Origin: Bacillus wiedmannii | GTDB taxonomy: Bacteria > Bacillota > Bacilli > Bacillales > Bacillaceae_G | Direction: 5' to 3' | DNA: 64,000 nt | Assembly: GCF_001583695.1 (NCBI RefSeq) | Contig: NZ_LOBC01000028.1 | Location: 372,001-436,000, forward strand | Part shown: positions 8,455-20,715 of the stretch, in pieces | How the letters are laid out: each line of letters starts with the position of its first letter | Position numbering within the stretch: the stretch's first letter is position 1 | The notes under the pieces: model-generated | Seen by the model: only the letters and a program-made list of their open reading frames with translations | What the model was told of the DNA's origin: nothing | Databases searched by the model: none | Translations under genes and position numbers: made by a program

Positions 8455-8493
8455 TCAGACGGAATCGTTAAACATTCCCTATTAATTTCACGC

Positions 8494-12404
<3,911 letters not shown>

Positions 12405-12409
12405 TCATT

Positions 12410-13927
12410 TTATAGTGCCGCGTTTACATCTAATCTTTCTTTTATCGAATAATTCGTTTTTAACCAGTGCGTAATATTTTCAATATCCGTTGAGAATATG
12501 CGATCATTTGTAATAGAAGGTACTTGTTGACGGCCTTGATGGTAGAAGCTCTTCGTCACTGTACTCATGTTTTCAATACCGCGATATTCTGCTGCTTGCA
12601 TCGCACAAATCATCTCAATTGAAAGAACACGTCTTACATTTTGAATAATTTGATGTGCATGGCGTGAAGCGATTGTTCCCATACTTACGTGATCTTCTTG
12701 GTTAGCTGATGACGGGATTGAATCAACACTCGCTGGATGTGCTAACGTTTTATTTTCAGAAACAAGTGACGCTGCAGCGTATTGCATAATCATTGCACCA
12801 GACTGAAGTCCTGGTTCTGGACTTAAAAATGGAGGTAAATCATTTAATTGCGGATTTACTAAACGCTCGATACGACGCTCTGAAATATTTGCAAGTTCCG
12901 CCATTCCTACTTTTAAGAAGTCCATCGCAAACGCAATCGGTTGACCATGGAAATTCCCACCCGAAATTACTTTTTCTCCGCCATCAAAGATTAGCGGATT
13001 ATCTGTTGCTGCATTCATTTCAATTTCTAATTTTTCTTTCACATAATTTAAAACTTGCCAAGAAGCACCGTGTACTTGCGGGATACAACGAAGTGAATAT
13101 GCATCCTGCACTCGTAGTTCTCCTTGTTTTGTTGTTAATTTACTATCATGAAGGATGTCACGAATTCTGCTCGCTACTTCCACTTGCTCTTTATAACCAC
13201 GTGCTTTATGAACATTTTCATCAAATGCATCAATAATGCCTTGTAATCCTTCAATTGTCATCGAAGCAATGAATTCAGCTTGATACGCCATTGCTTCTGC
13301 TTCTATATAAGAAAGAACTCCTTGCGCTGTCATCGCCTGCGTACCATTGATTAATGCAAGCCCTTCTTTCGCTTCAAGTTCAATCGGTTCAAGCCCTTCT
13401 TCTGTAAGAGCAACCATCGCATGAACGCGTTTCCCCTTATAGAACACTTCACCTTCGCCTAATAATACAAGCGCAAGATGAGATAAAGGTGCTAAATCGC
13501 CACTCGCACCAAGTGACCCTTGTTGCGGAACGACCGGGTGAATTTTACGATTTACAAACTCAAGAAGCATATTTACAACAAGTGGTCTAACACCAGATAC
13601 TCCTTTAAGCATCGTGTTCGCTCGTAAAATTAACATACCGCGTGATACTTCTTCAGGGAATGGATCACCTATACCGCATGCATGTGACTGAATTAAATTG
13701 TGTTGAAGTGCCTTTACATCATCTTTTTGAATAAGCACATCACTGAACTTTCCAAATCCAGTTGTAATACCGTAAACGACTTTTCCGTCCTCTACAATTT
13801 TCTCAACAACTTCGCGGCACTCCGCCACCTTTTGCATACTATTTGGACAAGCTGTTACACCTTCCCCTTCAAGTAACAACCTCTTCATTTCTTCAATTGT
13901 CAATGTGTGTCCTGTTAACGTAATCAT
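12410..13927 (-). CDS. hutH: Histidine ammonia-lyase
   Basis: 505-residue enzyme that deaminates L-histidine to urocanate. The Ala-Ser-Gly triad that cyclises to the MIO cofactor is seen in [14 protein letters not shown] at about residue 140-153. [13 protein letters not shown] and the Gln/Glu-rich active-site segment are present. The AAGGAGG ribosome site lies just after the HutP-controlled terminator, so expression depends on read-through of that hairpin. Confidence 0.96.
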   Translation of the reverse strand: MITLTGHTLTIEEMKRLLLEGEGVTACPNSMQKVAECREVVEKIVEDGKVVYGITTGFGKFSDVLIQKDDVKALQHNLIQSHACGIGDPFPEEVSRGMLILRANTMLKGVSGVRPLVVNMLLEFVNRKIHPVVPQQGSLGASGDLAPLSHLALVLLGEGEVFYKGKRVHAMVALTEEGLEPIELEAKEGLALINGTQAMTAQGVLSYIEAEAMAYQAEFIASMTIEGLQGIIDAFDENVHKARGYKEQVEVASRIRDILHDSKLTTKQGELRVQDAYSLRCIPQVHGASWQVLNYVKEKLEIEMNAATDNPLIFDGGEKVISGGNFHGQPIAFAMDFLKVGMAELANISERRIERLVNPQLNDLPPFLSPEPGLQSGAMIMQYAAASLVSENKTLAHPASVDSIPSSANQEDHVSMGTIASRHAHQIIQNVRRVLSIEMICAMQAAEYRGIENMSTVTKSFYHQGRQQVPSITNDRIFSTDIENITHWLKTNYSIKERLDVNAAL

Positions 13928-13948
13928 TCTTTTTCCTCCTTAAAAAGG

Positions 13949-14009
13949 CAAAAGGGGACCTTATCTTTTTAAGACAGACTTCTGTCCTAAAAAAGTAAGG
14001 CCCCCTTCT
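13949..14009 (-). promoter_or_regulatory. HutP-responsive terminator/antiterminator between hutP and hutH
   Basis: On the transcript, long arms pair (AAGGGGGCCTTA with TAAGGTCCCCTT, plus an inner GACAG/CTGTC stem) and a CCTTTTT tract follows. Just 5' of it the RNA reads CUAUUAGUUAG, giving the closely spaced UAG/NAG triplets bound by HutP with histidine and Mg2+. This matches the B. subtilis mechanism, where HutP binding disrupts the terminator and lets hutHUIG be transcribed. Confidence 0.82.
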
Positions 14010-14030
14010 AACTAATAGACTATGGGCAAA

Positions 14031-14471
14031 TCATATGTGATTAATTCCTAAACCAATCGCCTCATGCTCAGATCCTTTTACAGGTGCACCAATCGTTCCA
14101 TATAATGCAACAGCAACCCATTCGCCTTCTTTTTTTCCGTCGTATGGTCTACCGCGCACAATCGCAAAGCGAAGTCCTACTGTACGAAGAACGTCTGCTA
14201 ACTGAATTTGACCTCTCGTCACTCCGTACAAAGCTTCCATAATTGCATGATAAAGTGCATGTGTTTCTCTGTAAACATCTGTTTCAATAACTTGGGTGCT
14301 CTTAGCCGCTGTTTCCATTGCTGCTACAACTTTTTGCGAATTCATCGAACCCACTTTCCCCGTACAATACTTCCAACCTTTTGGAATAGATAATACAGGG
14401 CTTTCATTCTCATCCGCAAGTGCCAACAACATGGCCATACGACCAATTCGATGTGTTCCTTGAAGAAGCAT
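14031..14471 (-). CDS. hutP: Histidine-dependent hut antiterminator protein
   Basis: 146 residues, colinear with B. subtilis HutP (about 148 aa). It is a hexameric RNA-binding protein that binds NAG triplets upstream of the hut terminator when L-histidine is present. The conserved segments [24 protein letters not shown] and [17 protein letters not shown] are readable. First gene of the operon, behind a sigma-A promoter with a cre-like site. Confidence 0.92.
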   Translation of the reverse strand: MLLQGTHRIGRMAMLLALADENESPVLSIPKGWKYCTGKVGSMNSQKVVAAMETAAKSTQVIETDVYRETHALYHAIMEALYGVTRGQIQLADVLRTVGLRFAIVRGRPYDGKKEGEWVAVALYGTIGAPVKGSEHEAIGLGINHI

Positions 14472-14516
14472 GTGACTCTCTCATTTCTTTTAATTATTTG
14501 AATATTTCTTAATTTA

Positions 14517-14545
14517 AGAATATATGAAAACGGTTAAATCGTCAA
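14517..14545 (-). promoter_or_regulatory. hutP promoter with cre-like site
   Basis: On the minus strand TTGACG (14540-14545), 17 bp, TATTCT (14517-14522). The spacer holds TTTAACCGTTTTCAT, one mismatch from the CcpA cre consensus. This fits carbon catabolite repression of histidine use, although in B. subtilis the cre is inside hutP. Confidence 0.6.
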
Positions 14546-14665
14546 TAGTTTAAACTCACATTCGAACAATTTTTTCATCCCCTCCATTTGTGTACACAAA
14601 TTATTTACACGAATTTTTCAGGCGTGCTATAGTCTCACTAACAGATACAAAGGGGCGATATTTCA

Positions 14666-15721
14666 ATGACGAAGCGAAAAGATATTCATTTTCGAATTGA
14701 AGAAAAATTACTTGAAAGGTTTGAATCTGCACTCCATTACGAAGGTTTAAAGAAAACCGACGTATTAACACACGCGATTCAGCAATTTTGCACGAAGGTG
14801 GAATGTGAAAAAATGAATGATGTAAAACGCCAATATAACGTAAGCAACCATTTACAAACACGTATCGATACGCATAAACATTACGAAGAAAAACAAGTAA
14901 ATTTAGATGAACTCGTCATGGAACATTTACAATTTCAAGGAGAAGAAAAAATATTAGAGGTTGGGTGTGCTAATGGAAATTTTCTTTCCCTTTTACAAAC
15001 TAACGGTCATAAAGGCGAACTAACCGGTTTTGATCAATCAAAAACGATGCTTTCTGAAGCTGCAATAAAGAATAGCATAATTGAATGGAAACTAGGTGAT
15101 GCTGGTAAACTTCCTTTTGAAGCTAATCGCTATGACTGGGTCATCGCAAGACATATGTTATATCACATGAAAGATGTCGAAAAAACAGTTCAAGGATTCC
15201 ATAAAGTAATGCGTCCCGGAGGCTCACTTTTAGCTACAACAAATTCTGACGTTACATTACCTCATATAGTTGAAATGTGTAACCGCATGTTAGACGCATT
15301 TGATTTACCGAAAACAACATCATCAGTCACTCCATTTTGTTTAGAAAATGGTAAAGAGATATTACAGTCTGTTTTTCCAACTGTTGAAGAAACAGTTATT
15401 CATAATGCTCTCGTTTTTCATCATGCTACTCCGATTGTAAGCTATATTTCTAGCATGTTTCCATCGCTAAATATACCTGATAGTACATATCTTCACGCCG
15501 AAATGAAGGAATGGCTAAAAAAAGAAGTAGAAAATGAATTGTCACTTCATAACGGTATATGGCGCGACCCGAAAACGTTAGCCATTTATCGATGTCAAAA
15601 AGAAAAAAGCTATCCAATGCTAGCTTTTATACATTCTCATGTAAAAGTTTGTCCATCATCATATTGCCCTTTCCGCCATAAAAATTTATACTATGTTCGT
15701 TCGCTACTCCAAAATAAGTAG
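14666..15721 (+). CDS. SAM-dependent methyltransferase with N-terminal ribbon-helix-helix-like segment
   Basis: 351 residues. Residues 5-45 (DIHFRIEEKLLERFESALHYEG...) look like an Arc/MetJ-type ribbon-helix-helix DNA-binding unit: a strand with alternating hydrophobics, then two amphipathic helices. A class I methyltransferase domain follows, with motif I ILEVGCANGNF near residue 97, an acidic motif II (LTGFDQS) and RPGGSLLATT. The substrate is unknown. The last 31 residues overlap the 3' end of the convergent DJ-1 gene and run through that gene's terminator hairpin, which suggests that an older stop nearer 15600 was lost. The start ATG has a GGGGCGA ribosome site. Confidence 0.7.
   Translation: MTKRKDIHFRIEEKLLERFESALHYEGLKKTDVLTHAIQQFCTKVECEKMNDVKRQYNVSNHLQTRIDTHKHYEEKQVNLDELVMEHLQFQGEEKILEVGCANGNFLSLLQTNGHKGELTGFDQSKTMLSEAAIKNSIIEWKLGDAGKLPFEANRYDWVIARHMLYHMKDVEKTVQGFHKVMRPGGSLLATTNSDVTLPHIVEMCNRMLDAFDLPKTTSSVTPFCLENGKEILQSVFPTVEETVIHNALVFHHATPIVSYISSMFPSLNIPDSTYLHAEMKEWLKKEVENELSLHNGIWRDPKTLAIYRCQKEKSYPMLAFIHSHVKVCPSSYCPFRHKNLYYVRSLLQNK
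15604..15629. terminator. Terminator hairpin buried in the methyltransferase reading frame
   Basis: AAAAGCTA pairs with TAGCTTTT around a short loop right at the stop codon of the DJ-1 gene. It would serve that minus-strand gene, but lies inside the plus-strand methyltransferase frame. Confidence 0.6.
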
Positions 15722-16199
15722 CAACTGCTATTCCGAATGGTACGAAAGCATGTCCTTGTGCAGTAATAATATTTGAGTGTTGTACAACTTCTTTATATAC
15801 AAAATTTTCTACTGGAAAACAATCTAACTTTTGATAATCTATAGTCGCTGTATAAGAAATCCCTTTAAATAAACCTGCTCTTGCTAACGCATACGGTCCA
15901 GCACAAATCGCAGCTACTAATTTTTCTTTTTCAGAAAATTGGCGAATGACTGAAAAGAGAATATCTGCGTCTTTAATATGTACTTCGTCTCCCCCTGGAA
16001 TGATAATCCCCTCATATTCATCTACACGCACTTCACTTAATTCTATATGCGTTTGTACTTGCAAGCCTGTTTCACTTATAATCAACCCTTTTGTTAAGCC
16101 CGCAGTAATGATTTCATATTTCTTTTTCAGTAATGCTGTTGCTACTGTAATTTCAAACTCCGCAAATGTTGGGTATACGAATAATAATATTTTTTTCAT
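15627..16199 (-). CDS. DJ-1/PfpI family protein (class I glutamine amidotransferase-like)
   Basis: 190 residues with the PfpI fold. ILLFVYPTFAEFEI is at the N-terminus, and the nucleophile elbow AAICAGPYALARAG places Cys near residue 100, preceded by YEGIIIPGGDE. HSNIITAQGHAFVPFGIAV near the end supplies the His region. The family includes proteases, chaperones and glyoxalase/deglycase-like proteins, so a precise function cannot be given. Its ATG overlaps the stop codon of the upstream kinase gene by 4 bp (ATGA), making a two-gene operon. Confidence 0.8.
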   Translation of the reverse strand: MKKILLFVYPTFAEFEITVATALLKKKYEIITAGLTKGLIISETGLQVQTHIELSEVRVDEYEGIIIPGGDEVHIKDADILFSVIRQFSEKEKLVAAICAGPYALARAGLFKGISYTATIDYQKLDCFPVENFVYKEVVQHSNIITAQGHAFVPFGIAVATYFGVANEHSINFYGGKGNMMMDKLLHENV

Positions 16200-16774
16200 A
16201 GTCCTTTCTCCTTTAACCAGCCCATAAAATATGCTTCTAACTCATCCACTGTTAATGTATTCGTGTCCACATAAGTTACAGGAAATTGTTTATACCATTC
16301 TTTTTCAGTTTCTACTAATTTAAATTGTTCTTCGAATGTACTTCGATTTCTTGCCCCGTCATTATTTTTTCTATCATATAAATTTTCTTTCGAAACATCT
16401 AAATAAAAAATTGCATCCGAACGGCATTCTCTTAATTTATATAATTCATCTTTCAATTCAATTTCTATATCCCACTTTTCCCCTATAATCGTTGGATAAA
16501 AAATTGTATAAAACTCAATATCTTCTGGTCCACGATCAAAAATCACGACTGAATCTTTCACATTTTGAAACTCCTTTATTTTTGCTTCCATAAACATTTT
16601 TTGATTTATGATAAACCCTTCTTTTGAATTCATATCCAAATTTAATTGTTTTCGCTTTTTTACAATTGGATATGGATTTTCATATATAACTGAAAGCCCA
16701 CATCTCTCTAACCTTTTAGCCAATGTTGTTTTTCCGCTTGCCATCGATCCTTGGAGTGAAATTACATATGCCAT
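16196..16774 (-). CDS. P-loop kinase-like ATPase
   Basis: The Walker A motif SLQGSMASGKTTL starts 5 residues after the chosen ATG. VVIFDRGPEDIEF is a DRG-type motif as in deoxynucleoside and small-molecule kinases, and the second half carries a lid-like basic segment (YDRKNNDGARNRSTFEEQ). I use the ATG at 16774 (192 aa), because AAGGGA precedes it; the frame is open to 16849, but the added residues are hydrophobic and unlike the family. The phosphate acceptor is unknown. It is translationally coupled to the DJ-1 gene. Confidence 0.72.
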   Translation of the reverse strand: MAYVISLQGSMASGKTTLAKRLERCGLSVIYENPYPIVKKRKQLNLDMNSKEGFIINQKMFMEAKIKEFQNVKDSVVIFDRGPEDIEFYTIFYPTIIGEKWDIEIELKDELYKLRECRSDAIFYLDVSKENLYDRKNNDGARNRSTFEEQFKLVETEKEWYKQFPVTYVDTNTLTVDELEAYFMGWLKEKGL

Positions 16775-16906
16775 TCCTCTCATTCCCTTGCATTTTAGTA
16801 TATCTATAATATACAGAATTTTAAAAACCATCAACAGAATATATATCATCTTGTTTCTTATTCTTATCTAACTTATAATAAAAATAGAGATTATGACGGA
16901 CGCATC

Positions 16907-16942
16907 AATAATGTAAGCTTGGAAATCCAAGCTTACATTATT
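16907..16942. terminator. Orphan strong terminator between divergent genes
   Basis: A perfect 16-bp inverted repeat (AATAATGTAAGCTTGG and its complement) with a 4-nt loop and T-run on the plus strand. The genes on both sides point away from it, so it either insulates the downstream promoter or ends an unseen short RNA. Confidence 0.75.
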
Positions 16943-16982
16943 TTTTGCTTTCCCTTTTCTAATAAAAAGAGTATACTAGTTT

Positions 16983-16996
16983 AGAACGTATGTTCT
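16983..16996. promoter_or_regulatory. LexA (SOS) box-like operator
   Basis: AGAACGTATGTTCT agrees with the Bacillus SOS box CGAACRNRYGTTYC at 12 of 14 positions and is a perfect palindrome. It sits 5 bp past a TATACT -10 element (16972-16977) and 31 bp before the start codon of the 98-residue gene. Confidence 0.65.
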
Positions 16997-17027
16997 TAAT
17001 GATTACATACAGTAAGGAGATAGAACA

Positions 17028-17324
17028 ATGGTATACGACACAAAAGCAATTTCTTGGAATGAGTCTTTAAAAAAACTTCAACGCCGCTATACAAACAAAC
17101 AAGTTGATCGAAAAGAATTTGAAGATATTGAACTGATGGAATTCTTCCGCGATAACGACTACATTTCTTTACCTACACATATAAGCGGCTTATCAACAGT
17201 ACGTTTTACTTCTTACTCTATTTTCACAACTAAAGATAAAGATCGTAAAGTTGGCACATTAATCATTGAATATGTAGAAGATGATAATAATAATTTATGT
17301 GTTGAACAACTATACTTTGTTTAA
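17028..17324 (+). CDS. Uncharacterised 98-residue protein, possibly SOS-regulated
   Basis: A soluble, charged protein with no signal peptide or membrane segment. An N-terminal helical, Lys/Arg-rich part (LKKLQRRYTNKQVDRKEF) is followed by a beta-rich part (FTSYSIFTTKDKDRKVGTLIIEYVEDD). I do not recognise a family. AAGGAGA lies 9 nt before the ATG, so expression is credible. A LexA-box-like palindrome lies over the probable transcription start, and a terminator follows. It is transcribed alone. Confidence 0.75.
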   Translation: MVYDTKAISWNESLKKLQRRYTNKQVDRKEFEDIELMEFFRDNDYISLPTHISGLSTVRFTSYSIFTTKDKDRKVGTLIIEYVEDDNNNLCVEQLYFV

Positions 17325-17329
17325 ATGAT

Positions 17330-17356
17330 AACGCTTGGTCAAAATGACCAAGCGTT
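17330..17356 (+). terminator. Terminator
   Basis: AACGCTTGGTCA and TGACCAAGCGTT pair around a tiny loop, 5 bp after the stop of the 98-residue gene. The T-tract is weak. Confidence 0.75.
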
Positions 17357-17427
17357 CTTGCTTTCTATGAATCTCACTGTTTATAATATGAATAAAAGAA
17401 GACCGCAATCATTAAGGGGGGATAAGC

Positions 17428-17859
17428 TTGCTCGAAGGATGGTTCAGTTGGTTCATAGTGCTATGGACTGTTATTTTATTAGGACTTATGTCTATCGGTG
17501 GATACTTTATGTTCAGAAAATTCCTAAAACGATTACCTAAAGAAGATGGTATGTCCATTTTAGATTGGGAAGAGCACTATATTAATAAAACTAGACATTT
17601 ATGGGATGAAGAACAAAAACAATTGTTAGAAGAGCTCGTAAGTCCTGTTCCAGAACTATTTCGCGATGTCGCTAAATCAAAAATTGCTGGCAAAATTGGA
17701 GAACTGGCATTACAAGAAAAAGCCTCTCAAATTACACAAGATTTAATTATTAAAGGATATATTATTGCTACACCGAAGCGTGATCATAAATTTTTAGTAA
17801 AAAAACTACAAGAAAAAGAGATTGATTATTCTAACTATAAATCTTTACTCGCAAAGTAA
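17428..17859 (+). CDS. yneK: DUF2621 family membrane protein (YneK)
   Basis: 143 residues with a single N-terminal transmembrane helix (about residues 6-28) and a helical cytosolic domain (WEEHYINKTRHLWDEEQKQLLEELVSPVPELFRDVAKSKIAGKIG). This is the YneK/DUF2621 pattern. It starts at TTG behind a very strong AAGGGGGG site. In B. subtilis yneK follows ccdC on the same strand; here it is convergent with ccdC across a shared terminator. Function unknown. Confidence 0.8.
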   Translation: MLEGWFSWFIVLWTVILLGLMSIGGYFMFRKFLKRLPKEDGMSILDWEEHYINKTRHLWDEEQKQLLEELVSPVPELFRDVAKSKIAGKIGELALQEKASQITQDLIIKGYIIATPKRDHKFLVKKLQEKEIDYSNYKSLLAK

Positions 17860-17877
17860 CTTCACATTATTTTCAAT

Positions 17878-17910
17878 AAAAAGGACAGCGCCTTTGACGC
17901 TGTCCTTTTT
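17878..17910. terminator. Bidirectional terminator between yneK and ccdC
   Basis: AAAAAGGACAGCG pairs with CGCTGTCCTTTTT over 13 bp around a 7-nt loop. Confidence 0.9.
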
Positions 17911-17930
17911 ATTTTATACATATAACGTTT

Positions 17931-18437
17931 TCAAGTTAGCTTCATATCTTTTTCATTATAAAAACCATCTTCTTTTTCCATTTCCTTCTGTAATTTCGTA
18001 AAGGAACGATACATAGCAATTCTCCATGACACAATCATCGCGAACGCCAGTAAGAAGAACATGCCACTAAGTTGTCCTAAATCAAGAGATTGACTTAAGT
18101 ATGTTTTAAATACAATCCGCACGACAAGTAATCCAATTAATATAAAAACAAAGGCTTTTGAACGTTTCAAATAAATCTCTTGTCCTCTAATTTCAAATTT
18201 AGATGTTTTAATAAGAAAAATAGAGAAAAACAAACCAACGCCAATTGCTTCTAACATTTCTGCTGGAGTTAATCGAAATTCAGGAAAAACAAACATCAAC
18301 GCTCCCGTGCTCATAAAAAATGGTGGAAGTATAATTTTTTTCAATGTTGCAGGTTTCTTAGCTGCTTTTAAACGAATAAACATCGCACCGACAGCCATAC
18401 AAACAGCAACGATACTTGATAAAACAACTATGTTCAT
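17931..18437 (-). CDS. ccdC: CcdC-family membrane protein
   Basis: 168 residues with about five hydrophobic helices, ending in a charged tail (KLQKEMEKEDGFYNEKD). It matches the CcdC/DUF1453 family found beside ccdA in Bacillus, where it is linked to the cytochrome c maturation locus but dispensable. It lies 90 bp downstream of ccdA with nothing between, so ccdB, the CheY-like gene that separates them in B. subtilis, is absent. Confidence 0.82.
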   Translation of the reverse strand: MNIVVLSSIVAVCMAVGAMFIRLKAAKKPATLKKIILPPFFMSTGALMFVFPEFRLTPAEMLEAIGVGLFFSIFLIKTSKFEIRGQEIYLKRSKAFVFILIGLLVVRIVFKTYLSQSLDLGQLSGMFFLLAFAMIVSWRIAMYRSFTKLQKEMEKEDGFYNEKDMKLT

Positions 18438-18527
18438 ATTTTCTCATCCTTTTTTGTGGCTATATGCAAAATATACTTTCATTATATGCTTTTCCGTTAG
18501 TATTTCCAACATTTTCACAGAATAATA

Positions 18528-19235
18528 CTAAAAACCGGTAAAACCACCAAATAAACTTGAGAAATATACGATAATTTTCGTCATCCAGTTGAAATATAGG
18601 AAGATACCCATGACAATCATAACGTATCCTCCAATTTTCATGAATTTCATACTATTTCTTTTAATCCAAGACATTTTCGTAATAAAGAATGATAGCACGA
18701 AAAATGGGATAGCAAACCCAAGTATGTATGCTATCATATAAATCATTGCTGATTCTGGATTTGTTGCTGCTAATCCAATGACAGACACTAAAATAGGTCC
18801 AGTACAAGGCGTCCACCCTGCAGCAAAGGCCAATCCAATTAGAACGGATCCAAAATAGCCACTCGGACGATTTTTAAACGTAAATTTACGGTCTTGCATT
18901 AAAAACTTTGGCTTAAACACACCGACAATAATAAGACCGAACACGATGATAAATATACCACCTAACTGTCTAATTAAATCTTTATAATTTGTAAAGATGC
19001 CTCCAATAAAACTTGTACCAAACCCAATTGCAATAAATATAATTGAAAATCCAAGTAAGAAAAACGCTGTATGTATCATACTTCTTTTACGAAGCATTGC
19101 ATTTTCTTCTTTCAACTCAGAAACCGACATACCTGTTATGTACGATAAAAATGCCGGATAAAGCGGTAAGCAACATGGGGAAATAAATGATAAAAATCCA
19201 GCGCCAAACGCTAAAAAAATACTAATATCTTGCAT
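18528..19235 (-). CDS. ccdA: Cytochrome c biogenesis thiol-disulfide transporter CcdA
   Basis: 235 residues, six or more transmembrane helices, DsbD-beta family. It passes reducing equivalents from cytosolic thioredoxin across the membrane to ResA (haem attachment) and StoA (spore cortex). The redox Cys pair is in [11 protein letters not shown] (about residue 20) and [11 protein letters not shown] use the ATG at 19235, with GAGGAG upstream; this gives exactly the B. subtilis CcdA length. Confidence 0.92.
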   Translation of the reverse strand: MQDISIFLAFGAGFLSFISPCCLPLYPAFLSYITGMSVSELKEENAMLRKRSMIHTAFFLLGFSIIFIAIGFGTSFIGGIFTNYKDLIRQLGGIFIIVFGLIIVGVFKPKFLMQDRKFTFKNRPSGYFGSVLIGLAFAAGWTPCTGPILVSVIGLAATNPESAMIYMIAYILGFAIPFFVLSFFITKMSWIKRNSMKFMKIGGYVMIVMGIFLYFNWMTKIIVYFSSLFGGFTGF

Positions 19236-19632
19236 GATTCCACTCCTCTCCTTACATATTGTAGCAAAAACACATAAAAATACTATGAACAATTCGTGAA
19301 CTCACTTTAACAACGTGATAATAAGAAAAACTACCCTTACAAACAGTTTCTAATAAAATGTTTTCATTTCCTTCTATATATAGAACAATCTCAATTAGAC
19401 TACGAAACTTCTCTAATTGTTATTAACATAACAAAGGTAACATAGTTTCTCAAATGATTAGCACACTATAATGGACTACCCTTCTATCTCCCTAAAAAAT
19501 ATTTTTTTCAAGTGCTGCCTTTATACAATACGAAGCTGATTTTACAATACTTTTATTATTACTAATTTCAAGATTATGCATAAATATCATACTTTTATTA
19601 TTCTTCTATAAAATGTCACACTTTTCTTTTAT
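19236..19632. other. Intergenic region between divergent ccdA and EamA genes
   Basis: About 400 bp of AT-rich sequence between the ccdA start and the EamA promoter. It should hold the ccdA promoter; I saw no convincing -35/-10 pair, hairpin, riboswitch or short coding frame. Confidence 0.45.
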
Positions 19633-19661
19633 TTGACCCTTTATTTTTAATTTTGTATACT
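19633..19661 (+). promoter_or_regulatory. Sigma-A promoter of the EamA transporter gene
   Basis: TTGACC (19633-19638), 17 bp, TATACT (19656-19661), about 60 bp before the start codon. Confidence 0.7.
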
Positions 19662-19719
19662 TCCCTCTAGTTATATATGTCCGTTAGGAACAATTTCATA
19701 TAGATGGGAGGAATTTTTC

Positions 19720-20628
19720 ATGCTTCGTTATTCTCTTTTAGTTTTATTAGGAGCGTGTAGTTATGGGATTTTAGCTATTTTCGTTAAACTTGCATATGCA
19801 GAAGGATTTTCACTTGGAGAGGTAATTGGCAGCCAATATTTGTTCGGTTGGATTATTTTGCTTGCTATTACTCTTCTATTTTCTAGACATCGTGTTCCAT
19901 TAAAACAAGCATTAATTTTATTCGTTGCAGGTACATCTGCAAGTTTCACTGGAATTTTTTATTATGCTTCATTAAAAACTGTACCAGCATCTATCGCAAT
20001 TATACTTTTATTCCAATTCGTTTGGGTCGGAATTATTATTGAAGCAGTCGCAACAAAAACTTTACCTTCAAGAGAAAAAGTTATTTCTGTTATTTTCTTA
20101 CTTGCAGGTACATTTTTATCAAGTGGTTTACTAGAAAAATCAGCAGGTGATTTCGATACGACTGGAATCATATTAGGTTTATTATCTGCTGTTACATTTG
20201 CAACATACATTTTCGTGAGCGGGAAAGTTGCTGTTGAAGTCCCTTCATTACCACGCGGTGTTCTTTTAATGGCTGGTGCTTTAACCTTAGTAATGATTGT
20301 ATTCCCTCCAACATTTATTTTTAACGGTGCAATTTCTGAAGGACTTTGGAAATACGGTTTAGGTTTAGGAACATTCAGTATCGTCATTCCTTCTATCGCC
20401 TTTACAATTGGTATTCCAAAGATTGGTTCTGGCTTAGCGACTATTCTTGGCGCTGCGGAACTACCAGTTACAACAATTATGTCTGTATTCGTTTTAAAAG
20501 AAGCGGTACTATCTTCACAATGGTTCGGTGTATCACTTATTTTAATCGGGATTGCAATCCCGCAAATTGCCTATGCAATGCGTGGACGTTATCGTAAACA
20601 TCATACACACAAAAAATTGGCAGCATAA
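19720..20628 (+). CDS. EamA/DMT-family transporter
   Basis: 302 residues with ten hydrophobic helices in two EamA repeats (about 5-130 and 147-290) and a basic C-terminal tail. The drug/metabolite transporter superfamily mostly exports amino acids and related metabolites. No substrate motif is visible. GGGAGG precedes the ATG. Monocistronic, with a terminator after it. Confidence 0.85.
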   Translation: MLRYSLLVLLGACSYGILAIFVKLAYAEGFSLGEVIGSQYLFGWIILLAITLLFSRHRVPLKQALILFVAGTSASFTGIFYYASLKTVPASIAIILLFQFVWVGIIIEAVATKTLPSREKVISVIFLLAGTFLSSGLLEKSAGDFDTTGIILGLLSAVTFATYIFVSGKVAVEVPSLPRGVLLMAGALTLVMIVFPPTFIFNGAISEGLWKYGLGLGTFSIVIPSIAFTIGIPKIGSGLATILGAAELPVTTIMSVFVLKEAVLSSQWFGVSLILIGIAIPQIAYAMRGRYRKHHTHKKLAA

Positions 20629-20631
20629 ACG

Positions 20632-20664
20632 AGAGAGGATTTTCATTTGAGAATCCTCTCTTTT
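20632..20664 (+). terminator. Terminator after the EamA gene
   Basis: AGAGAGGATT pairs with AATCCTCTCT and is followed by TTTTCTT. Confidence 0.8.
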
Positions 20665-20715
20665 CTTATTGTATACTTAATATAAATACTTTATTTAAGA
20701 AAGAAGGCATTATAC

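Noticed and set aside
14601-14861. 86-residue minus-strand frame over the methyltransferase start
   Set aside because: Antisense shadow of the real plus-strand gene, whose ribosome site and motifs are clear.
17325-17540. 71-residue frame overlapping yneK
   Set aside because: Lies across the terminator of the preceding gene and in another frame of yneK.
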